Shown piece by piece: positions 10,861-19,818 of a stretch of 64,000 bases of DNA (its first letter is position 1; the number at the start of each line of letters is the position of its first letter). The DNA is from Zingiber officinale (taxonomy: Eukaryota > Streptophyta > Magnoliopsida > Zingiberales > Zingiberaceae). The position numbers and the translations under genes were made by a program. Where the stretch lies: positions 134,071,004-134,135,003 of the forward strand of contig NC_055989.1 in NCBI RefSeq assembly GCF_018446385.1, read 5' to 3'. Under the pieces are notes generated by a model. That model searched no databases and was not told where the DNA came from. It saw only the letters and a program-made list of their open reading frames with translations.

Positions 10861-11060
10861 GGTGGCAAAAGGTGATTTACTTACCCCGACACCTCCGTCA
10901 GCTCATCCCCAAACCAACACAAAAGAGGTAAATCATGGATGACTACTAACTTTGTATTGTTGAATAGCGCATGAGGGAGGGCAGACACACGACTACTAGC
11001 CAAGATTTGACGCCCAGACTTCATGGTAGAAACACCATCATGCGCTAGCTAATTGTCTAT
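10861..11060 (-). mobile_element. tRNA-derived SINE, copy 1
   Basis: Seen: on the minus strand the copy opens with TTAGCTAGCGCATGATGG, an A-box-like sequence, and has a weaker B-box-like GGCGTCAAATC about 40 bases on. It ends in AAATCACCTTTTGCCACC. The 3' half matches copies at 33930-34133 and 52030-52134, and the 5' half matches 33930-34133. Known: an A box plus B box at tRNA spacing marks a pol III-transcribed tRNA-derived SINE. It sits in the old Copia relic beside the later LTR element. Confidence 0.7.
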
Positions 11061-11069
11061 CCCGGGACA

Positions 11070-11581
11070 AAAGATATTTATGGAAATGTCTAAGATGATC
11101 AAATATTTTAAAACAAATTAGTTCTTTTGCTATTATGTTTTTTTAATAATCTTCAATATTCTTATCATGTGTCTCAATGTGATATCCATTTCAGTGAATA
11201 TCTTTAAAACTTTATAAATTTCTTTAGGACTTAGGAGAGAACAATACATTATCAATAAAACTTTTTTTCTTCCAAATAATAATATATTAGCTCTTTCAAA
11301 ACCTATAATAATATTTGTACTTCCAGATATTGTATTAACATTACTTTCACTAATTTCTAAATAAGAAAAATATTTTTCCTTTCTGAATATAGAATGTGGC
11401 GTTGCACTATCAACAAGGTACAAATCTCCATTATTGAACCCAAAAGCTATGGTATTCTTCATTAAAACAAAAGAAATACATAATGAGAAACAACTAAATG
11501 ATTACTAAAGAAACATAATAACAAACAAACTAATTTAATTTAAAATATTTGATCATCTTAGACATTTCCATACATATCTTT
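11070..11581. repeat. 51-bp inverted repeat flanking the Copia protease remnant
   Basis: Seen: about 51 bases at 11070-11120 recur in reverse complement at 11531-11581. The core is GGAAATGTCTAAGATGATCA, with a few mismatches at the edges. The right copy is the end of the old Copia gag. The left copy is in the opposite orientation beyond the protease segment, so it is a secondary inverted duplication. Confidence 0.8.
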
Positions 11582-12662
11582 ATTTCCAATCAAATTGTTT
11601 ATTCCTCCATCATCTGTAAAGAAATCAGAAATATCAAAATGTGTTATCATAGAAGGACAAAAAATTATGTTATTGTATTGAAAGACAACATTTGTCTCTA
11701 TATCTTTTAATTTGCCCTTTAAATAGACTTGGTAGAGATTAGCAAGGTACTTTGGCGTATGACAAGTACGTGACCAATATCTTTTCATGCCACATCTATA
11801 ACATGAATTTTCTACTTTCTTTTCATCATTATCTTATCCACTTTGAACCCTTTTACCATTTTCATTTGTCAACTTCTAGTAAGTTGTTGTGTTTCTTTTA
11901 TTATAACCACCATAATTTGTTTGAAATCGATCATTTTCGTGTCTATGACCATAACCATGACCATGACAAAGATGGAATTTTTGTCTATGTTGTCATTTAT
12001 CATTTTTACAAGTTATCTCATTCATTTTAGGGAATGGTCTAGCACCAATTGAGCAAGTTTCATGATTTTTCATCAAAAGTCCATTGTTTTGCTCAACTAC
12101 AAGAAGACATGTAATCAACTCAGAATATTTTTTGAAACATTTCTCTCTATATTGTTGCTACAGGAGCATGTTAGATACATGAAAGGTAGAATAATTTTTT
12201 TCCCAACATATCTTTATCAATATTTTTTTCACCACATAATTTTAATTTTGAACTTATTCTAAACATTCTTATATATTTAAAATCTTGTAAACGTAAATGG
12301 ATTAATTTTGAGCTGATTCTAAACATTCTTACATATTTAAAATCTTGTAAACGTAAATGAATCCATTCATAATGAGCATTTGAAAGAATCATGATTTTAT
12401 AGTAGTCATACCTTTCCTTCAAATTATTCCATAACTCAAGTGAATGATGATCAAATATTCAATTTTCAAGTATTCATGAAGATGGTGATGAATGAATATC
12501 ATTGCTTTTGCACGATTTTGTAAAGAATCATTATTTCTATCTTTTATGGTGTCTCCAAAACCCATAGCATCTAAATGAATCTCTGCATCCAAAATCCACA
12601 ATAGATAATTTTTTCCTTGAAATGTCAAGAGCTACAAACTTTAACTTTGAAAGATTAGACAT
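11133..12662 (-). pseudogene. Old Copia retrotransposon relic: gag and protease part
   Basis: Seen: the start is MSNLSKLKFVALDIS at 12662, and after a frameshift KNYLLWILDAEIHLDAMGF continues (12610-12419). Then come ERYDYYKIMILSNAHYEWIH and LRLQDFKY (12422-12250), a zinc-knuckle region (about 11830-11760), HTPKYLANLYQVYLKGK (11750-11700) and DISDFF. The protease segment reads LVDSATPHSIFRKEKYFSYL, then STISGSTNIIIG and SFKDI (11462-11170). Known: this is the order of plant Copia gag (UBN2-type), CCHC knuckle and retropepsin, with the D-S-A triad where D-[ST]-G/A is expected. LRLQDFKY occurs twice through a 54-bp local duplication (12260-12370). Frameshifts and stops make it non-functional. 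The polyprotein continues at 5575-2930. Confidence 0.88.
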
Positions 12663-13196
12663 AGTGAAAATCTAATAGAAAGAAAACTAAATCATTAATA
12701 ATAATTATCATGCATCATATATATTTATTAATAAATGATAAAATATGATATAATCAAAAGATGATTTTGTAACACATTACTGTAAAGTATTTTTGAAACA
12801 TTGGAAGTTATATAAATAAGTAACTAACTAATAGTTAATCAGACAATAGTTAACATAGCATGAAAAAACTATGAATTTTACTTCTTGCCATGTGAATAAT
12901 TTTGATGGAGAAAAAAATATAAACATATCTATAGATTTTTTGATATTATCTGTAGCTAAATTTAAAACAAGTAGAACTCTCTTGTTGTGTTATGAAATTA
13001 TATATGCAATTGCATACGAAAATGAAATATTATTGACCTTTTTTTCTCATCTTTGAAAAGAATATATTCATGGTACTTATAGGTACATAACCATCTTGAA
13101 ATTCTCATGATCATGCATTGACATAAATTATGAGGTTATGAAAGATGATAAGTTATGAAGCAATGAGGGAGTTTATGGGCATCCACATGCATATGT

Positions 13197-13198
<2 letters not shown>
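12663..13198. other. AT-rich non-coding stretch
   Basis: Seen: sequence upstream of the old Copia gag start, presumably its leader or a lost LTR, with no recognisable terminal repeat, primer site or gene. The small ORF at 12871-13056 has no recognised domain. Confidence 0.5.

Positions 13199-13242
<44 letters not shown>
13199..13242. repeat. (TA)n microsatellite
   Basis: Seen: about 21 uninterrupted TA units between TTACTA and TGATTTAC. Confidence 0.95.
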
Positions 13243-13245
<3 letters not shown>

Positions 13246-15759
13246 TTACTTGAAGAAGATGTATCACACTCGAGCTGAGCTCCTACGAAGGCAAGGACAA
13301 AAATAAATTAACAAGACTGAGCTGGCATCGGTCCCTCACCATCCTCATGCATACAACCTCTCTCCTCAATCAATGTCATCAACTGGCGAGAAAAGGATAC
13401 AGAAAGCATGGCATTCACTTACGGGCCGGGGTGAGCGTGATCTATGCTATACGGGGTGAGCGCCAAAGTTTGGTTCATTTTGTCCCCCTAAAAACCTACT
13501 CCACATGCCCCTTCTTCTTCTTCCTCATGTCCTTGCTGCTGTCCCCATTCACTACTATAATGCGCGCCTTCATCATGCAATGAAATGAATTAAATGGACC
13601 AAATTAAAGTCGTCCATTGGCCGCGCGCGTCAATATTCTTTCTATTGGCAGGAACGGGCGATAGATCAGTTATTCCTCCTCTTAATGCCTGCCTTTCGTC
13701 CCTTCTGGCATCTACGCGCGCGCCCCTGAGCGCGTGAGGGGGTACTGTCGGAGCATGCAGCGCGTAAATGAATAATGTCCTTTCCGCTCATGCACATCTC
13801 CTCGCTCGGCTCGCGACTCGCACGAGGCATTTGGCGGAGCCATGCACGCAAACAAAGAAGCGCGCGGACATATCGTCACTAGCCAGCTTCAAACTGCATG
13901 CATGGGTCACATCCAATGCATCCCCGTCCGGTGGGAGCCACCGCTGCCGCAGCATGCATGCATGCAGCGTGCCCAGGGACGAGACGTGAGCAGCGGTGAA
14001 TCGCATTAAAGAATTCATAAAGCCATCATTGCTCCTCCACCTCACTGCATTGTCATCCATCTACCTCCTCTGCCTGCCTACCTCTTCTTAACCCTTTCTC
14101 TCTCTTGCTGCACGATCATTAATTTATTAGGTTGCAGGGAGGCCTTGCTTCTTTCTCTTTGCTCAGGTTCTCGCCTAATTAATCTCCAAAAAAACGCTAG
14201 TCGAAGAAAAAGCCAAGGCTCCAATCTTACGTCGTAAATTAATAATGGCCTTGTCTAGGTAAGTGTTGGGCTAAGTGCTTCTTATTTGACCTTCTCGGGA
14301 TTCCAATAACAATGTTGCAGATACCCAAGACAATGAAATGACTACCAAATGGAAAAGCTATACCATAATCTTATCTTCATGGGGATTGAGTCCTGTGTAT
14401 AATGTAATCCTTTTTGTTCCCCTTGTATCAACTTGTACTGTTTTTGAATCCCAAGAACTGAAAAGATAGCATTTTTTACTTTCTTATTTGCTTCGAGTCA
14501 AAGCGAAGAAAATAAAAGGAAAGGAAATGCAAGATAATAACTGGACTGAAAATCAATTGAAGGACAAGAATTGTCGCTTAATTAGTATATAAGAACAAGG
14601 AATACGTGCAAATTATATTGTTCGCTTGGGATACAGAAGAGACCAGTAATGGACCAAGATATTATTAAATCAAGTGGTAGATGTATATAATGAAAGACAA
14701 TTGCGTTCTTTGTAGTTTGACTAGCTAAAGGTGAAATGCCAGGATCGTCAATCGGGATTTATCTATCTCACTTTGATCTTCAGCAAGCCATATGTTCTAC
14801 AAATGTTTAATCTGCAACGACGCAAACGAAATTACAGTAGAGCTATAGATAAAACAGAAAATGACTGATTATGTATAATATTTGTATTCTCTTAGCTGAG
14901 ATTCACGAGCTAGTAATTAAAGAAAGCAAGTGAATTAAAGAACAAGGGACTGTTTAGCATAAAGTATTTGTGAATAATCTCGAAAAATAATTTTAAAAAA
15001 GTTTCAAAAATAGCATATATTTCTTTTCATCTTTTTTAGCTTCAAAAGAAAAAAAAAAAACTAAAGGCAATTGGAATCACTAAAACATCAAATTCTTTAT
15101 TTTCGGCTAATGCACATATCATAATAAAACAGTTAATTGCAAATAGAGAATAAATCTTCATGAAAAGACAATGTATTCTCAAAATATCATATCTTTATAA
15201 ACTAAGTAAATTACTTTCCAATATTTCTCAATTTTGATTGAGAAGACTCAGTTACATATGAAAATAATATAAGAAATAAGGGAAATGCTTGAGGTAATAA
15301 TATTATAGAGGGATCGTTGTCCCTTTTCAGAATTACTTCACGCATAAAGATGTCAAATTCCTGCATCTAATTTCACTTGCTTAAATTTACATACCCTGGA
15401 TATTTATCTTCCTCTGAATCGATTGAAAAAGACAAAAGCATAAAACCGATCCACAATGCTACTTGTTCAATAAAATTAAAAACACCCAAAACTTTTGCTG
15501 TAGTGACTATTTACTTTCAATATTCTTATTAATGTGCCAAACCAGCAAAATTTCTACGCTACTTAACAATACAAGAAAAAAGCATTTCTTCATGTTCATG
15601 CAGGTATAAGATTTACTTGAATTATATTAAAGCATTTAGCATGTATCATTGCTGTTCTTTGTTCGTCACGATCGAGTCCAAGATTTGTTTTTTCTTCAAA
15701 GAAAAAACAAGAGAAAGAGTTCCTCAAATTTTTTTCAAAAACCTAGGTTTAATTTGGAG
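13243..15759. other. Intergenic region downstream of the LOB gene
   Basis: Seen: no convincing ORF. The part at 13340-14250 is richer in GC and CT and contains RY-type palindromes CATGCATG (13897-13904) and CATGCATGCATGCA (13953-13966). It also has pyrimidine tracts near 14040-14110 that resemble a promoter or 5' UTR, but no coding exon follows. The part at 14260-15759 is AT-rich and featureless. Small ORFs (13347-14060) have no known domain. Confidence 0.5.
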
Positions 15760-16560
15760 CTAATATATTTCTGCTTGGAACCCTAGCCTAGATATATGTG
15801 CCAAAGGGGGAAACCAGATCCATAAAATACTAAAGCCTATTAAGTAAAGAGTACCTGGTAACATGGATCTGTAGATGGGACCAACGCCGGAGCGCTCGTG
15901 GCCGCCTGCGGCGCTGTGCTTAGAGTACTGCGTGCCGAAGAGGCCGATGGTGGCCGCAGTGGTGGCGTTCATCGCCGCCGCCAGTCCTGCGTCCCTGGCC
16001 GTCAGATCTGAGTCGCCGTTTGGAGTTCTCAGCGTCCATTGGTGTTGGCTAACGCAATGGCGAACATCCCTGGCCAGCGGATCCTGCCAGAACCCGAAGC
16101 CCGTGACGTGGTTGTGATGGTTGAGGAAAGCAGCGGAGGGCAAGGTGGGAGGTTGCGCTAGAGCGGCGGCGGACTGGTACTTGGAGAGCTCGAACTTGGC
16201 GCAGGAGAGATCGATCTGCAGCTGGCGGAGCTGGTGCTGGAGCGTGGTGATGACCTTGACGCAGCCGTAGACGGGGTCGCGGAGGCGCATGTCGGCCTCG
16301 TAGGCGAGGGAGTTGACGGCGTCCTCCCGCTGGTACGGGTGCAGCTCGTTCAGCAACTTGGTCACGTTGCTGGCGCCGAACACCCGGTGCACGTGCACGA
16401 ACTTCTGCGGCTGATCCGGCGGAAAGTACGGCGCGAACACGCACTCCGGCTGACACTTGCGCCGCAGGAACTTGCACGCCGCGCACGGCGATGAAACCGA
16501 GGCCGTCGACACCGACGACGACAACGCCACCTGAGCCGGCGACGACGACGAAGAAGCCAT
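15760..16560 (-). CDS. LBD6: LOB-domain transcription factor, AS2/LBD6/IG1-like
   Basis: Seen: 266 codons from ATG at 16560. Residues 26-40 form the zinc-finger-like C-x2-C-x6-C-x3-C block (CAACKFLRRKCQPEC). FGASNVTKLLNEL begins the GAS block at about 61. A leucine-zipper-like helix VKVITTLQHQLRQLQIDL precedes FELSKYQ. Known: class I LBD proteins bind DNA in the nucleus. Those with CQPEC...FELSKYQ fall with AS2/LBD6 and maize IG1, which set leaf polarity, repress KNOX genes and limit female gametophyte divisions. A TATA-like TATTTAAG lies about 70 bases upstream (16633-16626). Odd: after GHERSGVGP the frame runs into a hydrophobic tail (about 38 residues) unlike the family. A GT donor after CCAG at 15855 suggests an intron, so the true C-terminus is unsure. 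Symbol is by similarity. Confidence 0.88.
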   Translation of the reverse strand: MASSSSSPAQVALSSSVSTASVSSPCAACKFLRRKCQPECVFAPYFPPDQPQKFVHVHRVFGASNVTKLLNELHPYQREDAVNSLAYEADMRLRDPVYGCVKVITTLQHQLRQLQIDLSCAKFELSKYQSAAALAQPPTLPSAAFLNHHNHVTGFGFWQDPLARDVRHCVSQHQWTLRTPNGDSDLTARDAGLAAAMNATTAATIGLFGTQYSKHSAAGGHERSGVGPIYRSMLPGTLYLIGFSILWIWFPPLAHISRLGFQAEIY

Positions 16561-16625
16561 GATCGATCTCGACAGGGAAAGCGAGAAGCCAGGAAAAGGA
16601 CAGCTACGAAGAATATACTGGCACG

Positions 16626-16633
16626 CTTAAATA
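16626..16633 (-). promoter_or_regulatory. Candidate TATA box of the LOB-domain gene
   Basis: Seen: TATTTAAG on the minus strand, 66-73 bases upstream of the start codon and followed by GC-richer leader. Position and sequence fit a core promoter. This is inference. Confidence 0.4.
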
Positions 16634-17141
16634 CCGTCCGTCAGTTTGAATTAATTAATTAATTTAATGTGTTATTTATGCTCTCATGATTTACCTATAA
16701 ATTCTATTTTAATCCTTATTTTATCCATCCGATCCGTACAAAAGTAGAAACTGATTGATTTCTTTAATTTTGATTCGCATAGATTTCATTTATTTCCTTG
16801 TTAGCATCTAATACCATACAATTGACTTAAAATCTTTCCTTATTTAATTAGTAGGGTAATTATAATGTGGCTAAACAAAAACAAGTAAAATGCAGATCCA
16901 AGGCTATTTAGATGCCACGTATTTTTAACGAAGATTGCGTATATCATACCCCTTTTAAAAAAATATAGATGTAACAGCCCCTAGTACCGGCTCACGGATA
17001 CGTAGAAAGATACATGTAAATATATAGACGTCAGACGCATGGTGAATGATACGATATGTGATCGTGGGGTCGGAGAGATGACGTGGTTGGAAGTCGAGAT
17101 CACGGTATGGTCAGAAGTTAAGCTTACGTGGCGGTCAGGAG
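16634..17141. other. Upstream region of the LOB gene
   Basis: Seen: AT-rich, no ORF. From about 16975 a segment starting TGTAACAGCCCC looks like the head of an LTR of an unidentified element, cut short at 17141. It shows no partner in the window. Confidence 0.4.
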
Positions 17142-17299
17142 TAGGGGTGTTCATTCGGGTCGGTTCGAGTTATTTGGTTTATTTGGTTCGGGTTATTCGG
17201 TTTATTGTAAATTTTTAAATTCAACCAAGAACCAAACCGAATAAATTGTCAACCAAACCGAACCATCCAAAATTAATTCGGATTATTTGGTTCGGGTAC
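17142..17299. mobile_element. Truncated hAT-like MITE fragment
   Basis: Seen: starts TAGGGGTGTTCATTCGGGT and consists of TTCGGTT/GGTTCGGG-type words and their complements (AACCGAACC). It stops abruptly where the LTR beginning TGATCCTGTCC starts at 17300. The start resembles the terminus of the full MITE at 47293-47789. Inference: the far end was lost or displaced by the LTR element. Confidence 0.45.
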
Positions 17300-18830
17300 T
17301 GATCCTGTCCGGAAGCTGAGTCGGATGAAGGTTGGTCGCGATGTACTAGTTGTTGACAGAGAGTCGCGGTGGCTCAAGGATGGCCTGGACGTGTGTAGGA
17401 AAAAGCTCCCACGGGCGGCTGACGAGGCTGCAGGTCCTGCACACACTCAGACGATCCCCACTCACGTTAGAGGCCGGAAACCAGGGAAAAAGTCCCCGGG
17501 TCAGGCCCTCCGACGCTCAAGTCAAGTACTTTTTTCCCGGAAAGTGTAAGAGAAGAATCCGAAAAAGTGAAAGATTGGTGAGGAATGACGAGTGAGCGTC
17601 CCCGCGTACGAGAAATCCTCCCCTTTTTATGCACCAGCAAGGACTTCTAGAACCTGCAAGCATGTCAGAAAACGTTAGACGCTGAGCTTTGTCATGTAGT
17701 GAATGACACCTGTATGACTACTATTGGCTATAAAGGCATCTTCTTGTTTAGGAACCTCCGCCTTTGCGCATATCCCCTGGTGTGTGATAATTACCCCCTG
17801 ACAGGTAGTTATGATTCCCTGACTCCTTTGTCGTTTAGCTCCTCTGGTCTATTATAGCCTGTATCTGCTTCACATCCCCCAGGCAGACCTACTCCCCTCT
17901 GTTAGCTTTGCCACCTAAATCGGGCCTTCGAACGTGTGTCCATGGCTTCACGCCGTATCCTCGCAGATCTGTCGAGCCCTATCCGTGGTACCTGCCCTAT
18001 GACCTGCTCCCCAGCTTTCGAACGCAAGCCTGTAGACTGAGCTGCCTCTGATCAATTCTGCCACTCCCGACCTATACCCTGTGACTTGTGCTCCGAGCCT
18101 TCGAACGCAGGCCTGTAGATCGAGCTGTCTCTAAACAGCTCTGCCTATCTCGACCTGTACTCCTTGACTCACATTTTCAGCAACCCTGTTCTCCTGAGCT
18201 GTTGTCCCTTGCAACACCTGTCCCTGAGCTCCACCTGTCGTCGCCCTTTGTCTTTCCGCTACCTTGACTCCTTGATTGACAGGTCTGCTCGACCTTTGAC
18301 TACCACATAGACCTGACTCTTGACCACCTCCTATGCTTGATTTTTGACCGGCAAGTCACCTTAACTATTGACTGCCACATCATCTTGACTCTTGACTACC
18401 GCATCACCTTGTCCTTTGACCGCTACATAGCTTTGACTCTTCTCCTCCCTTCTTCTGGGCCCCGCCACTACGCGCCGTATCACAAGCCTCCCCCACAAGT
18501 CTAGTCGAAGGAAGACTCAAGTCTGACTGACTAGACCCATACACACCTCTGTGCTCTCTGCCTCCTGCCCTACATACCGTACCAACCTTTATGTCCTATC
18601 GCCTGGGATACCTTGTCTACGTAATTACTTTAGTGGTTGCTTGGGGTACGGCGCCTGCGTAATTGCTTTAGTGGTTGCCTGGGGTACGGTGCCTGCGTAA
18701 TTGCTTTGTCTTAAGTACTCAATCTCCTCTTTAAAAAGACCTCAAGACGCTCCCTTCTCGTATCCTTCTTTTCCCCTGCTTTCTTCCTGCTTTTCGTCAT
18801 TCTGCCTTCTCCCGGTTTCTCCTTGACACA
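17300..18830 (+). mobile_element. LTR or leader of a gypsy-type element (TGATCCTGTCC family)
   Basis: Seen: starts TGATCCTGTCCGG. It shares a 21-base block around CCCTCCGACGCTCAAGTCA (17504-17524) with the element starting at 63473 (63589-63609). Internal short repeats include two copies of a block with CTTCGAACGCAGGCCTGTAG (about 18010-18150) and three copies of a ~42-bp unit around TTGCCTGGGGTACGG (18600-18710). TTTAAAAAGACC near 18732 is a TATA-like site about 100 bases before the ORF at 18831. No second LTR was found, so the element's 3' boundary is unknown. Confidence 0.6.
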
Positions 18831-19264
18831 ATGCATTCGCCCTCTTTTGACGAGGTTGATCAGCCATCCCCCCAAGTGCGGCTAAACCAACTCATCCTAC
18901 AGCTTGCCGAGAAGAAACACGAACTGAAAAATATGTCCATGGCTCGAGATCGTCAACTTGCTCCCTGGCGGGACGCAGATGCCTTGTATCGCCTTGCTAA
19001 ATCTCGCGTTCACGCTGAAAAGGTGATGAAAGAGAAATACCAGTCTGACCTGCAGCGCCAACTTAGCCTCTAGGAACATCTGCAGCGAGAGCATGAGACC
19101 GAGCTATCCCTCCTCCGTACGTGCCTTAACGATAAACAAGACACCATCTCTCGGCAACAGACAGTCATCAGATCCCTCCAAGCAGAGCTGGCCCAAGCTT
19201 TAAACATCCCAGTGGCTTTTGACCCTCAGGATGTTCCTTCCAGTGGCAGTGCCTACATCCCTTA
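18831..19264 (+). pseudogene. Coiled-coil ORF of the gypsy-type element
   Basis: Seen: ATG at 18831, MHSPSFDEVDQPSPQV, then heptad-like sequence (LILQLAEKKHELKNM...). A stop codon at 19071 interrupts it, after which the same frame continues with HLQREHETELSLLRTCLNDK and RSLQAELAQAL to a stop at 19264, near SSGSAYIP. About 144 codons in total, mostly predicted helix. I do not recognise a named domain. It is probably an extra ORF of the retroelement, comparable to non-gag ORFs of plant Tat-type elements. One nonsense change makes it broken here. Confidence 0.5.
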
Positions 19265-19495
19265 ACTAACTCCTGTAGCTTCTATCTGAGCTTTAGTTGT
19301 CTTAGTGGCTCCTGTCCGGGATCTAGTTGTCTCAGTGGCTCCTGACCTGTAGGACGTTCCTTCCTGTGGCAGCGCCTATATCCCTTACTTGTCTTATGTA
19401 ATTCATAAATAGTAATTTCTGACCTGTAGGACGTTCCTTCCTGTGGCAGCGCCTGTATCCCTTACTTGTTTTATGTAATTCATAAACAGTAATTC
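19217..19495 (+). repeat. Three copies of a segment from the end of the coiled-coil ORF
   Basis: Seen: the phrase around GACGTTCCTTCCTGTGGCAG occurs at about 19222 (inside the ORF end, slightly diverged), 19342 and 19419. The last two form a tandem duplication with a 77-bp step that includes CTTATGTAATTCATAAA. Confidence 0.85.
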
Positions 19496-19818
19496 AGCTA
19501 TTGAGCTCGTATAGTGGGTGCTGGCTTTGTAATGAATGTTTTGTACGTTCACTGAACTATGCTGCTGTACTTGCCTGTGACCTTGAGATTTATTAGTTGG
19601 AGAGGCTCATCCTCCTGGGCAATCTGTCCCGCCCGATTCCATTTGCCCATTTGGTCTGTTGTGAGAGTCAATTTACTGCTTGACCTGATCACTCGAAGAT
19701 GCTTTGATCAGCGTGAGACATGCCAGCCTGACTGGGGGGGGGGGGGCAAAAAGGGGCGTAAGAGTAGAGTTCGCTTTCGATTCTTGCATAGGAGTAGTCC
19801 CAAGGCCGGAGTCTGAGA

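Noticed and set aside
9430..10931. ORFs of 217-240 residues
   Set aside because: Same LTR sequence as at 5581-7009; reading frames are not conserved between the two LTR copies.
13768..14060. Small ORFs near the RY motifs
   Set aside because: No domain and overlapping on both strands; codon use not distinct.
15875..16494. Plus ORFs and alternative minus frame over the LOB gene
   Set aside because: Shadows of the LOB-domain reading frame.
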